Assembly: GCF_004345245.1 (NCBI RefSeq)
Contig: NZ_SLUQ01000003.1
Span: forward strand, 558,001 to 622,000
Length of the DNA stretch: 64,000 nucleotides
Direction of reading: 5' to 3'
DNA from: Rhizobium sp. BK251
GTDB lineage: Bacteria > Pseudomonadota > Alphaproteobacteria > Rhizobiales > Rhizobiaceae
The notes beneath the pieces are model-generated. The model saw nothing but the letters and a program-made list of their open reading frames with translations. It did not search any database and was not told the DNA's origin. A program made the translations under genes and the position numbers. Each line of letters starts with the position of its first letter. Within the stretch, counting starts at the first letter, position 1. Of the stretch, positions 30,423 through 39,630 are shown piece by piece.

Positions 30423-30855
30423 GTGTTGCCCGTCCCTTTTCCTGCTTCATTCCTAAAAGCGAAGGTTAAATGCGACGCACAAATAGTCAAGTCGTTTTGT
30501 GCGACGCAACATAACCTTAGATTGCAAATCGGTAGGCTTTCGGCCACGGGAGAAAAATCGGCGCTTCTTTGCTATTGTTTTTGCAGAAATATATCACAGC
30601 CTCGCAACCAAAGGCTTTGCTAAAATAACGGAAAAATGATCACGGAGAGCGTTTTTGAGGCGATTTCGGCCTCAGCCCGGCCAAAGGCTCGGCATTTTTC
30701 GCGAACTGCGGTCTCTTTTGAGAAAATTCAGCCGGAATTCCGGCTTACGACCAAGATCACCGGAACGCACCCGGATGAGTTCGCCGAAGGATGCGGCAGT
30801 CAAAAGAAAGGGCCGGTCTTTGCCGGCCCGTCCAATTGTATCGTGCCCCTGAAAA
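30423..30855. other. Intergenic region upstream of the phasin gene
   Basis: 433 bases with no convincing gene on either strand. It carries the terminator of the DUF3126 gene near one end. The phasin promoter must lie near the other end. The middle part is AT-richer than the surrounding genes. Confidence 0.5.
30801..30829 (-). terminator. Terminator after the DUF3126 gene
   Basis: A GGGCCGG / CCGGCCC stem with a 6-base loop, followed on the minus strand by TTTCTTTTG. It lies 27 bases after the stop of the DUF3126 gene. Confidence 0.8.
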
Positions 30856-31059
30856 TCAGAGATCGACGTCGAGGATTGCCATCGAGAAGTTGTAGGAGCG
30901 GTCGCCGTCCTCATCATCCACGTAGACCACGCCGAGAAACTCTTCGCCTGCATAGACCTCCGCGGAATCGTTCTTGCGCGGGCGTGCCTTCACGACGAAT
31001 TGGGGGTTGAACGTGCGTTTGAAGTAGGCGTCGAGCTTCTTGATCTCTTCGGGCTTCAC
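30856..31059 (-). CDS. DUF3126 family protein
   Basis: A 67-residue protein with the family pattern KKLDAYFKRTFNPQFVVKAR, then a Glu/Asp-rich strand region including EEFLGVVYVDDEDGDRSYNF. It is widely conserved in alphaproteobacteria, often near cysE as here, but has no known role. It is transcribed after cysE with a 144-base gap. Confidence 0.88.
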   Translation of the reverse strand: MKPEEIKKLDAYFKRTFNPQFVVKARPRKNDSAEVYAGEEFLGVVYVDDEDGDRSYNFSMAILDVDL

Positions 31060-31203
31060 AGTACATCTCCGTCAGCGGTTCCGAGTTGGCCGCTTCTTGC
31101 ATGGGAAAAGCGGCCCTGTAAAGGCCGGGACGGCGGGAACGGAACTCTGTCCACGCCGCATTCCCATGCGCCGCCTTGAATGCAAGGCCAATTACAGGAC
31201 GCC

Positions 31204-32037
31204 TCAGATATCGGCGCCGATCACCTGGTCCATGACCCGAGAAGGTTCGGCACAGCCTGCCTCGCCCACTACCTTGGCCGGAACGCCCGCCACGGTCGTC
31301 TTCGGCGGAACCGGCTTCAGCACGACCGAACCGGCGGCGATGCGCGAGCAATAGCCGATCTCGATATTCCCGAGAATCTTGGCGCCGGCGCCGATCAGAA
31401 CGCCGTTCCCGATCTTCGGGTGCCGGTCGCTGCCTTCCTTGCCGGTACCGCCGAGGGTCACGCCGTGAAGGATGGAGACGTTGTCGCCGATGACTGCCGT
31501 CTCGCCGATAACCAGACCTGTCGCGTGGTCGAGGAAGATCCCCTTGCCGATCCGCGCTGCCGGATTGATGTCGGTCTGGAAGACGCTGGAGGAGCGGCTC
31601 TGCAGGTAGAGCGCGAAATCGCGCCGGCCGCGCCCAAGCAGCCAGTGCGCGAGGCGATGCGTCTGGATGGCGTGGAAGCCCTTGAAATAAAGAACCGCCT
31701 CGAGGAACCGCAGGCATGCGGGGTCGCGATCATAGATCGCCTGGATATCGACGCGCAGGATGGCGCTCCATTCCGGCCAGTCCTCAAGCATCGCGTCGAA
31801 GGCCTGCCGGAGTACGATCGCCTGCATATCCGGGTGATCGAGCCGATCGCAGATGCGGTGAATTACGCATTCCTCGAGCGAACGATTATTGATAACGGTC
31901 GAATGCAGCAGGGTCGCGAGAACCGGGTCCTCTTCGACGGCAGCACGAGCTTCCTCGCGCATGCTGTCCCAAATCGGGTCCATGACCTGAAGCTGATTTG
32001 CGCTATCAATTTGCCGAATATCACTTTTTGCGACCAT
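31204..32037 (-). CDS. cysE: Serine O-acetyltransferase
   Basis: A 277-residue acetyltransferase making O-acetylserine for cysteine synthesis. An N-terminal helical domain precedes a left-handed beta-helix of hexapeptide repeats. Catalytic-region motifs include DINPAARIGKGIFLDHATG and HGVTLGGTGKEG. The start at 32037 was chosen because AGGAG lies 9 bases upstream; another in-frame ATG five codons earlier overlaps that Shine-Dalgarno. Confidence 0.95.
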   Translation of the reverse strand: MVAKSDIRQIDSANQLQVMDPIWDSMREEARAAVEEDPVLATLLHSTVINNRSLEECVIHRICDRLDHPDMQAIVLRQAFDAMLEDWPEWSAILRVDIQAIYDRDPACLRFLEAVLYFKGFHAIQTHRLAHWLLGRGRRDFALYLQSRSSSVFQTDINPAARIGKGIFLDHATGLVIGETAVIGDNVSILHGVTLGGTGKEGSDRHPKIGNGVLIGAGAKILGNIEIGYCSRIAAGSVVLKPVPPKTTVAGVPAKVVGEAGCAEPSRVMDQVIGADI

Positions 32038-32118
32038 TGGCGGTCTCCTCATTTCCCGTCGGGAGGTTCATTGTATACCGAAAGGCGCATTATATAGAGT
32101 AAAACTCCCGCGACATAA

Positions 32119-32940
32119 ATGGGGCTCCAATCAATGGTTTCAGGGCATGATTTTGCTGGTGGGATGATCAAGGCAAACTGCCATGAACGAATTGGAACTC
32201 TTCTGATTGGCAATGGCTTCCGCAAGAACGCGATTACGGCCGGCATGTGGCGGGGCATCCCCCATGCGCTACGCTGGCTGACGGACGAGGCGCATGCACG
32301 CGTCATCATCATCCGCGGCGGTGGCGCCAATACCGATTTCAGCTCTGGCGCCGATATCAACGAATTCGAGACCGTCAGGAAGGACGCAGCCACCGCACGG
32401 ATCTACGAAGGCTATAACAGCGACGCTTTCGCCGCGATCCGCCGCTGCAGGATCCCTGTCATCGCCGCAATACGCGGCGTCTGCTTCGGCGGCGGCTTCG
32501 GCATCGCCGCGGCCTGTGACCTGCGCATTGCCGATGAGACCGCCCTCTTTGGGGTTCCCGCCGCGCGCCTGGGCATCGCTTATCCGGCCGAGGCGGTGCA
32601 GGATATCGTCAGCGCCCTCGGCCCGCAGATGGCAAAGATGGCGCTCTTCACCGGCGCCCCGATATCGGCCGCCAAGATGGTCGCCGCCGGCTTCCTCCTT
32701 GAAGCGGTGCGCGCCGACCTTCTCGACACCGAGGTCGCAGCACTTGCCGACGCCATCGCTGGGAACGCGCCCATCAGCATCCATGCTTCAAAGGCGGCGG
32801 TCCGGGCTGCCGTCGAACAGGATTCCGATCTGTTGGGCGAGGCGGAGGTCCTCGCTACGACCACCTTCGATAGTGCGGACTATGCGGAAGGGATCGCTGC
32901 CTTCGCGGAGCACCGCAAACCGAAATTCACCGGCCAGTGA
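32119..32940 (+). CDS. Enoyl-CoA hydratase/isomerase family protein
   Basis: A crotonase-fold protein of up to 273 residues. It shows the CoA-binding and oxyanion-hole segments SSGADINEFE and CFGGGFGIAAACDLRIADE. The exact substrate cannot be told. The start is uncertain: ATGs at 32119, 32134 and 32164 are in frame, the last beginning MIKANCHERIGTLLI. It is divergent from cysE and convergent with the next hydrolase. Confidence 0.88.
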   Translation: MGLQSMVSGHDFAGGMIKANCHERIGTLLIGNGFRKNAITAGMWRGIPHALRWLTDEAHARVIIIRGGGANTDFSSGADINEFETVRKDAATARIYEGYNSDAFAAIRRCRIPVIAAIRGVCFGGGFGIAAACDLRIADETALFGVPAARLGIAYPAEAVQDIVSALGPQMAKMALFTGAPISAAKMVAAGFLLEAVRADLLDTEVAALADAIAGNAPISIHASKAAVRAAVEQDSDLLGEAEVLATTTFDSADYAEGIAAFAEHRKPKFTGQ

Positions 32941-32972
32941 CTTGAGGGCGCATTGGCGCCCGACGGATCATG

Positions 32973-33758
32973 TCACCGGCCAGCGACTTCCTCATAGAAG
33001 TCGAGCACGGCCTTCTTGAACACACGATCGCCAACGGCGAGCATGTGATCTCGATTTGGAATGTCGAGCGCACGGGCGTTCGGCATGAGGTTGGCAAGCG
33101 CCCGCGGCGAGCCTGCAATATCGTCCTTCGTGCCAACGCCAATCAGCGTCGGCGCCGTGATCCGGGCCATGTCCTCACGGGCGATGAGGTCGCGGGAGCC
33201 GCGGATACAGGCGGCGAGTGCCACACGATCGCTGCGCGTCTGATCCGCAAAGGTCCGGAACATGCGCCCCTTGTCATGCACGACATCATCGAGCGACTGC
33301 GCGAGCAGCGCATCGGCAATCGGGTCCCAGTCGCCGACGCCGTCGGTCATGCCGATCCCGAGCCCACCGAACACAAGCGAGCGAACACGGTTCGGATGAT
33401 CGAGTGCGAGAAACGCCGAAACTCTTGCGCCCATGGAGTAGCCCATGACGTTGGCTTCCGGGATCCCAAGGTGATCCAGCAGCGCAGCCGCATCCGAAGC
33501 CATCGCCCATGGACGATAGGCTTCGATATCGCGCGGCTTGTCACTCGCGCCATGGCCGCGATTGTCGACGGCGATGACGCGGTAACCCGCCTCGCCGAGC
33601 GTCTTCAGCCAGCCCGGATGAACCCAATTGACGTTTGCCGTCGATGCAAATCCGTGGATCAGAAGCACAGGTGGCCCCTGAGGATCTCCCTCGTCGAAAA
33701 AGGAGAGCTTCAGGCCGTCGTGAAAGAAGTGGGAAAAGGCAGGCGTATTCAAGTTCAT
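32973..33758 (-). CDS. Alpha/beta hydrolase
   Basis: A 261-residue alpha/beta hydrolase fold protein. It has the oxyanion segment LLIHGFAST, nucleophile Ser108 in GYSMGARVS, and a late His in IPNRDHMLAVGD. Without a signal peptide it acts in the cytoplasm. The start at 33758 was chosen for GGAAGGATC upstream. The substrate is unknown; no neighbour defines it. Confidence 0.88.
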   Translation of the reverse strand: MNLNTPAFSHFFHDGLKLSFFDEGDPQGPPVLLIHGFASTANVNWVHPGWLKTLGEAGYRVIAVDNRGHGASDKPRDIEAYRPWAMASDAAALLDHLGIPEANVMGYSMGARVSAFLALDHPNRVRSLVFGGLGIGMTDGVGDWDPIADALLAQSLDDVVHDKGRMFRTFADQTRSDRVALAACIRGSRDLIAREDMARITAPTLIGVGTKDDIAGSPRALANLMPNARALDIPNRDHMLAVGDRVFKKAVLDFYEEVAGR

Positions 33759-33882
33759 ATCGGGATCCTTCCTGCCGCGGACCATATTTTATTGAGTCAT
33801 GCGGGTGAAGACCGGCAGGAGGGAAAATCGACTGTTGCTCAAAGGTGCTGGAGGGCCCGCGCCCCTACCGGGCGATCAGGGC

Positions 33883-35292
33883 TCAGGGAATGGCAAAGAT
33901 GCTGATCTGGTCGCTGATGCCGCGCAGCATCACCTCATGCGACATGGGTTTCAAGCCGCGCTTGCTCAAGAGATCGGAAGCGCGGGGATCCTCGATAACG
34001 GAGCTGGTGGCGAAGATTTCCCGCGATGTCGCAAGATGCTGGACGCGCGAGGCGATGTTTACAGTCTGGCCGAAATAGTCCTGTCGCTCGTTCAGGTTCA
34101 CGGCGATGCACGGGCCTTCGTGGATGCCTATCTTGAGGAGCAGGTCCTCGCGGCCACGGTCGTCATTCAACTTGCGCATTGCATCGCGCATCCGCATGGC
34201 CGCCATGACCGCGCGATCGGGCGTTGGGAAGGTTGCCATGACCGCATCACCGATCGTCTTGACGACGGCGCCTGCCTCTGCGCCGACGATCTCGTTCAGG
34301 ATGCCGAAATGGGTCTTCACCAGATCGAAGGCGGCGAGGTCCCCTACCCTTTCATAGAGCTCGGTCGAGCCGCGCAGATCGGTGAAGAGAAAAGTCAGGC
34401 TGATGATCTTCAGACGCTGATCGACGTCCAGGGTGTCGGCCCGGAATATGTCGCGGAAGGTTTGGTTGGACAAAAGGCGCTTGGCAGTGAGGAACGGTCG
34501 GCGACGCCCGAGTAGCCCATGAAGCGCATCGTTTGCCAGACACACCGATGGCAAGGTACGGACCTCTGCGTGGTTTTCCACCTGGATGCGCAGCGGCCCG
34601 GGCTGCAGGCGCAGGGTCTCGCTGTGGCGGTGCTGGCGGTCGAAGACGAGCGAGATGCTTCTTCGTTCTTTTGTCGGCTCTCCTTGCACATCGAGGAACT
34701 GCGCTGCATGCGTCACCGGCTCGAAGATGATGACGAACTCTGCCGGCAGTTGCAGTGAGATGACGGCCTTCTCGCCGGGCGGCAATTCCAGCATGTCGAG
34801 GATGAAGTCGTCGGCTTTTTCCAGATAGTCCTCATCGGGCAGATCGACACCCGAGCCCCAGTAGATCTGGCGGAAATACTCGTGCGGCGGCAGTTCGTGC
34901 GGATTGTGCGCTCCGATGTGCCGCACGCGCGGACTGACGGTAAACGTCACTTCGACCATCTCATCGAGCGTAGGTTCGTAGCCGGCGGCGCAAAGCGCGC
35001 ACGTATATTCTTCGTTCTGCACCGTTCTCAGAGACGTATTGGCATCCAATACGCCGCCACAGCCCGGGCAAAGGACATTCCAGGACATATCAAAGAGGCC
35101 CAGATGGGCTGCATGCAGGAACGCGTTGACAGTCTTCTCTTCGTCAAGCCCTTCATTGGCGGCGAAAGCCAGTGCGTTGACGCGGCAAAGCTTGCGGTCG
35201 GGTGCGTCCCGGACAAGCCTCTCGATCGCCTCGACAATGTCGGTCGTCACGGAGCGGCGCAGCGCCGCAAACAAGGGCTGAGTTTGATCCAT
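33883..35292 (-). CDS. Class III adenylate/guanylate cyclase with N-terminal zinc-ribbon region
   Basis: A 469-residue soluble cyclase. The C-terminal class III catalytic domain (about 295-460) has the metal aspartates Asp305 (FLFTDLRGST) and Asp349 (KTIGDAVMATF) and the later NIASRVQHLA. The N-terminal half resembles the DUF5939 regulatory region and includes two CxxC pairs, Cys75/Cys78 (CPGCGG) and Cys98/Cys101 (CALC), likely binding zinc. It probably makes cAMP in response to an unknown cytoplasmic signal. Rhizobia encode many such cyclases. Confidence 0.9.
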   Translation of the reverse strand: MDQTQPLFAALRRSVTTDIVEAIERLVRDAPDRKLCRVNALAFAANEGLDEEKTVNAFLHAAHLGLFDMSWNVLCPGCGGVLDANTSLRTVQNEEYTCALCAAGYEPTLDEMVEVTFTVSPRVRHIGAHNPHELPPHEYFRQIYWGSGVDLPDEDYLEKADDFILDMLELPPGEKAVISLQLPAEFVIIFEPVTHAAQFLDVQGEPTKERRSISLVFDRQHRHSETLRLQPGPLRIQVENHAEVRTLPSVCLANDALHGLLGRRRPFLTAKRLLSNQTFRDIFRADTLDVDQRLKIISLTFLFTDLRGSTELYERVGDLAAFDLVKTHFGILNEIVGAEAGAVVKTIGDAVMATFPTPDRAVMAAMRMRDAMRKLNDDRGREDLLLKIGIHEGPCIAVNLNERQDYFGQTVNIASRVQHLATSREIFATSSVIEDPRASDLLSKRGLKPMSHEVMLRGISDQISIFAIP

Positions 35293-35488
35293 GCTCCCAT
35301 CCTACACCGAAAGCCGCGTGTAGGCAGCGGTTTTGTGGCTCGCGGCCTGGATGGCGCATCCTGGCCCACCGCGTTTGGCGACTATCACCCGTGCGAAATC
35401 TGTCGCCGTATGCGTGGATTTGGCACTACACATTTCCGGAGAAGAATTATAAGGTCCGCGCCAATCGCAGAAGCATTCGGAGATCAGC

Positions 35489-35734
35489 ATGGCCGGCCAC
35501 AATATTCCCCACTTCCAGAACGACGGCGGGCATCGCGTCATCGAGGTCGGCGTGAAGGAATTCATGTGCACCGGCGCCTCGGTGCCGTTCGACCACCCGC
35601 ACATCTTCATCGACATGGGCGACGAGGACGAGAAAGTCTGCTCCTATTGCTCGACGCTCTATCGCTACAATCCGTCTTTGAAGCCTGAGCAGACCAACCC
35701 GGCCGGCTGCGTCTTCCACGTCAAGGCAGCCTGA
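35489..35734 (+). CDS. Zinc-finger protein related to complex I NDUFS6
   Basis: An 81-residue protein with the zf-CHCC pattern: Cys27 (FMCTGA), a His in DHPH at 36-38, then Cys51 and Cys54 (VCSYCSTLY). In alphaproteobacteria such proteins correspond to the mitochondrial complex I accessory subunit NDUFS6. The gene stands alone; an NDUFS4-like gene is found at 43179 in this window. Confidence 0.9.
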   Translation: MAGHNIPHFQNDGGHRVIEVGVKEFMCTGASVPFDHPHIFIDMGDEDEKVCSYCSTLYRYNPSLKPEQTNPAGCVFHVKAA

Positions 35735-35762
35735 TTCCATTTCCGGAGGATCGCGCGCGCAA

Positions 35763-36926
35763 ATGTCCATCAGAAGCGCCGCCATCATCGGCGCCGGCGT
35801 GGCCGGGCTTACAGCCGCGCTTTCTCTCGCCAGACACGGCATTCGCTCCGACATCTTCGAACAGGCTGACACACTGACAGAAGTCGGTGCCGGCCTGCAG
35901 TTGTCGCCAAACGCCTCGCGCGTTCTGGGCGAGCTTGGGCTGCTGCAGGCGCTCTCAGAAGTCTGGTTGGAGCCGCGCGACGTTTCCCTCGTTTCTGGGC
36001 GATCGCTACGCCGGATCGCGTCCGTTCCCTGCGGCAGTTTCGCGCGGGCCCGCTGGGGTGCGCCCTACGGCGTTCTGCACCGCGCGACGCTTCAGAGGGT
36101 GTTGGTCGATGCGGTGAAAGCCAATCCCCTCTGCACGCTCCACCTTTCGACACTGCTAGCGAACCCCTCGCTGCAATATCTGTCGCAGGCTGGGTTGGCC
36201 GCCGCCGATGTTTTGATTGGCGCGGACGGGGTCTGGTCCCGCACCCGCACGCAGGTCCCCGCGAGCCCCGCACCACGCTTTTCGGGCAACATCGCCTGGC
36301 GGTTCATTCTTCGGGAGGCGGACGCGCCACGCTTCCTCGACCGGACAAGCGTCACTGCCTTTCTCGGCCCGTCTGCACACCTCGTCTGCTATCCGCTCAA
36401 GGAGACCGGCGGCTTCAATGTCGTGGCGATCGCCGCCGGGAGCAGTAGCGCTCGCGAGTGGGGCGCTGCCGGCAGCGAGGCTCAGCGGACGATGCTGATC
36501 CGCCAGTTTGCCGGATGGAACGCCGAGATCGGCAGGGTGCTCGCGGACGCGGCACAGGCGACTTTCTGGCCGCTCTACGAACTCGGCAACGGACGCTGGC
36601 ACAACGGGCGGGACACAATCCTGATCGGCGATGCCGCGCACGCGATGATGCCCTTCGCCGCCCAGGGCGCGGCGATGGCCATCGAGGATGCGTATGAACT
36701 CGCCGGCATGCTCGCCACGCACCCGCTTGCCGAAGCCTTCGATCTGTTCGAGACGCGCCGGCAACCACGCATTGCCCGGCTGAGGCAGCGCGCCGCCTTC
36801 AACCGTTTCGCCTATCACGCACGCGGACCACTGCGGATCGGGCGCGACGTCGTTCTTGCGCTTCGCCCGCCGCAGAGTCTCGCGGCCGATTTCGATTGGC
36901 TCTACGGCTACCGCGCGGTCGGCTGA
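35763..36926 (+). CDS. FAD-dependent monooxygenase (salicylate hydroxylase-like)
   Basis: A 387-residue flavoprotein hydroxylase. The Rossmann loop GAGVAGL is at residues 10-16, the DG motif IGADGVWSRTRTQVP is central, and the GD motif GDAAHAMMPFAAQGAAMAIED lies in the C-terminal third. It fits NAD(P)H-dependent aromatic-ring hydroxylases. The substrate is unknown. It starts 28 bases after the zinc-finger gene and is convergent with metC with only 9 bases between. Confidence 0.9.
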   Translation: MSIRSAAIIGAGVAGLTAALSLARHGIRSDIFEQADTLTEVGAGLQLSPNASRVLGELGLLQALSEVWLEPRDVSLVSGRSLRRIASVPCGSFARARWGAPYGVLHRATLQRVLVDAVKANPLCTLHLSTLLANPSLQYLSQAGLAAADVLIGADGVWSRTRTQVPASPAPRFSGNIAWRFILREADAPRFLDRTSVTAFLGPSAHLVCYPLKETGGFNVVAIAAGSSSAREWGAAGSEAQRTMLIRQFAGWNAEIGRVLADAAQATFWPLYELGNGRWHNGRDTILIGDAAHAMMPFAAQGAAMAIEDAYELAGMLATHPLAEAFDLFETRRQPRIARLRQRAAFNRFAYHARGPLRIGRDVVLALRPPQSLAADFDWLYGYRAVG

Positions 36927-36935
36927 CCGGCGGGA

Positions 36936-38126
36936 TCAGACCGCGGCTGCTGCGGCAAAGCCTCTTTCAATGTCCGCCTTCAAGTCGGCGATATCTTCCA
37001 GGCCGATCTGCAGGCGGATGACCGGCCCCTCGGCCGGCGCCTTGCAAATGCGCCGGTCATTGAGATTGACGTGCAGCGCGAGGCTTTCGAAGCCGCCCCA
37101 CGAATAGCCCAGACCGAAGATCGACAGCGCATCGAGGAAGGCATGGGCCTTGGCCTTGAATTTCTCCGGCGCGTCCACCGCGAGAACAAAGGAAAAGATG
37201 CCGCTCGCGCCCTTGAAGTCGCGCTTCCATATTTCATGGCCCGGGAAGCTCGGCAGCGCCGGATGGAGCACCTTCGCAACGTCCTGCCTTCCCTCCAGCC
37301 ATTCAGCGATCAAAAGCGCACTTTCCTGGTGGCGGTCGAGACGGACACCCATCGTGCGCAGGCCGCGGAGGATCTGGTAGGCGTCGTCCGGCGCTCCACA
37401 GATACCGAGCGTGATATTGGTCTCCTTCAGGCGGGGCCAGTGCTCCGCGTTGGCGGAGACCGTTCCCATCAGTATGTCCGAATGACCCGACGGATATTTC
37501 GTCGCTGCATGGATCGAGATGTCGACGCCATGATCGAGCGGCCGGAAATAGACCGGCGTCGCCCAGGTATTGTCCATCGTGACAATGCAGCCATACCTGT
37601 GGGCGATCGCGGAAATCTGGCCGATATCCTGCATCTCGAAGGTATTGGAGCCCGGTGCTTCGGTGTGGACAAGCTTCGTGTTCGGCTTAATCAACGCATC
37701 GATGCCGGCACCGATCATCGGATCATAGTAATCGACCTCGACGCCCAGGCGCCTCAGCATCGTGTCGCAGAAGTGACGCGTCGGCGCATAGACCGAATCG
37801 ACGATGAGCGCGTGGTCGCCCGCAGAAAGAAAGCCGAGAAATGGAATCGTGACCGCTGCAAGACCGGTCGGGACGAGGATTGTCCCGGCCGAGCCTTCGA
37901 GTTCATCGATCGCTTCACAAAGTGCGTCCGTCGTGGGCGTCCCGCGGGTGGCATAGGTGTATTTCTGTGCCCGCGTCTCCATGGTCCGCGCATCCTTGAA
38001 GAGCACCGTCGAAGCATGCACCACCGGCGGATTGACGAAACCATGATATTCGGAGGGTGAATTTCCGATATGGGTCAGGCGCGTATTGATACCGGCGCTC
38101 TGCAGCGAGAACTCTTTTTCTGTCAT
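36936..38126 (-). CDS. metC: Cystathionine beta-lyase
   Basis: A 396-residue Cys/Met metabolism PLP enzyme. Lys210 in HAATKYPSGHSDILMG binds PLP, and the early RGTPTTDALCEAIDELEG and MDNTWATP are typical. It converts cystathionine to homocysteine. The start at 38126 was chosen because the upstream in-frame part (to 38333) has no conserved sequence and AAAGG precedes this ATG; an ATG nine codons upstream is also possible. Confidence 0.93.
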   Translation of the reverse strand: MTEKEFSLQSAGINTRLTHIGNSPSEYHGFVNPPVVHASTVLFKDARTMETRAQKYTYATRGTPTTDALCEAIDELEGSAGTILVPTGLAAVTIPFLGFLSAGDHALIVDSVYAPTRHFCDTMLRRLGVEVDYYDPMIGAGIDALIKPNTKLVHTEAPGSNTFEMQDIGQISAIAHRYGCIVTMDNTWATPVYFRPLDHGVDISIHAATKYPSGHSDILMGTVSANAEHWPRLKETNITLGICGAPDDAYQILRGLRTMGVRLDRHQESALLIAEWLEGRQDVAKVLHPALPSFPGHEIWKRDFKGASGIFSFVLAVDAPEKFKAKAHAFLDALSIFGLGYSWGGFESLALHVNLNDRRICKAPAEGPVIRLQIGLEDIADLKADIERGFAAAAAV

Positions 38127-38499
38127 GTTTGAAGGGGCCTTTGGCAGTGTCATGAAGATTGGATTTCTGACCGCCGGCGTCGCCTGGGTCAACCCATGGC
38201 AGCAGGCGATCGGTTTCAATGGAGTGCGATTCCGTATCCGTTGCGCAAGTTCAAAGCGCTTTCGGCATGTTTTTTCAGCAAAAAGCCGCTCATTGTCTAG
38301 CCAAATGCCTGTGCCGGAGGCGCCTTTTCGCAAAATGCCGATTTATGCCGCAATTCTCAGACGTGACACTTGACCATGGGAACATTTGCGACTGTGATAT
38401 AACTTCTCGCGCCGGGAGGGTGTCGGGACGAGGGGTTCGTGCGTGGCTCGCTTCAGTCGTGCCGCCCCGGATAAGAACAACGAATAAAGGTTGGGAAAA
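38127..38499. other. Divergent promoter region metC / aapJ
   Basis: 373 bases between the divergent starts of metC and aapJ. It should hold both promoters. No clear riboswitch, operator repeat or small gene was recognised; I looked for a SAM-II-type structure before metC and did not find it. Confidence 0.5.
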
Positions 38500-39525
38500 A
38501 TGAACAGCAAGCTTTTGTCGGCGGCCATTGGCGCAGCATTCTTTGCAATTGGCGCATCGGCCGCGTCGGCTACCACTCTCGAGGACGTCAAGGCGAAGGG
38601 CTTTGTCCAGTGCGGCGTCAACACCGGTCTGCCGGGCTTTGCAGCCCCAGACGCATCCGGCAACTGGGCAGGCTTCGACGTCGATTTCTGCAAGGCCCTG
38701 GCATCCGCCATCTTCGCGGATCCGACCAAGGTAAAGTACACGCCGACCAACGCCAAGGAGCGTTTCACCGCCCTGCAGTCAGGCGAAATCGATGTGCTGT
38801 CGCGCAACACGACCTGGACCATCAACCGCGACACGGCTCTCGGGTTCCACTTCCGCCCGATCACCTACTATGACGGACAGGGCTTCATGGTTCGCAAGAG
38901 CCTGAACGTGAAATCCGCGCTCGAACTCTCCGGCGCCGCAGTCTGCGTGCAGTCGGGCACGACCACCGAGCTCAATCTCGCAGACTACTTCAGGACCAAC
39001 AACCTGCAGTACAATCCGGTCGTCTTCGAAAACCTGCCTGAGGTCAATGCCGCCTATGACGCCGGTCGTTGCGACGTGTACACGACCGACCAGTCGGGCC
39101 TCTATGCAACGCGCCTGACGCTGAAGAACCCCGACGAGCACATGGTCCTGCCGGAGATTATCTCCAAGGAACCGCTCGGCCCGGCCGTACGCCAGGGTGA
39201 CGACCAGTGGTTCGACATCGTCAGCTGGACCGCCTATGCGCTGATCAACGCCGAAGAGTTCGGTATCACGCAGGCCAATGTCGACGAGATGAAGAACTCG
39301 ACGAACCCGGACATCAAGCGCTTCCTCGGAACCGAGGCCGACACGAAGATCGGCACCGACCTCGGCCTGACGAACGAGTGGGCGTACAACATCATCAAGG
39401 GTGTCGGCAACTACGGCGAAGTCTTCGAGCGCAATGTCGGCGAAGGCAGCCCGCTGAAGATCGCCCGCGGCCTGAATGCCCTGTGGAACAAGGGCGGCAT
39501 CCAATACGCACCGCCGGTTCGCTGA
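38500..39525 (+). CDS. aapJ: General L-amino acid ABC transporter, substrate-binding protein
   Basis: A 341-residue periplasmic binding protein. The signal peptide ends at about residue 23 (GASAASA), and the mature part TTLEDVKAKGFVQCGVNTGL is typical of rhizobial AapJ. It binds a broad range of L-amino acids for the Aap importer. The ATG at 38500 was preferred to a TTG three codons upstream. A hairpin follows before aapQ. Confidence 0.96.
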   Translation: MNSKLLSAAIGAAFFAIGASAASATTLEDVKAKGFVQCGVNTGLPGFAAPDASGNWAGFDVDFCKALASAIFADPTKVKYTPTNAKERFTALQSGEIDVLSRNTTWTINRDTALGFHFRPITYYDGQGFMVRKSLNVKSALELSGAAVCVQSGTTTELNLADYFRTNNLQYNPVVFENLPEVNAAYDAGRCDVYTTDQSGLYATRLTLKNPDEHMVLPEIISKEPLGPAVRQGDDQWFDIVSWTAYALINAEEFGITQANVDEMKNSTNPDIKRFLGTEADTKIGTDLGLTNEWAYNIIKGVGNYGEVFERNVGEGSPLKIARGLNALWNKGGIQYAPPVR

Positions 39526-39557
39526 GCGCCTGCCGCTTAGCGCCCAAGCAAACGCCC

Positions 39558-39582
39558 GGAAAGGCGGCAACCCCGCCTTTCC
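39558..39582. repeat. Intercistronic hairpin after aapJ
   Basis: A perfect 10-bp stem (GGAAAGGCGG / CCGCCTTTCC) with a 5-base loop and no T run directly after it. Such hairpins after the binding-protein gene often stabilise its mRNA or lower expression of the downstream permease genes. Confidence 0.75.
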
Positions 39583-39630
39583 ACCTACAAAAAGAAGCCC
39601 GAAACGGGCATAGAGGGGAACTGGCGAAGC

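Noticed and set aside
38127..38300. Possible SAM-II riboswitch before metC
   Set aside because: I could not find the conserved pseudoknot segments; only the wide leader suggested it.
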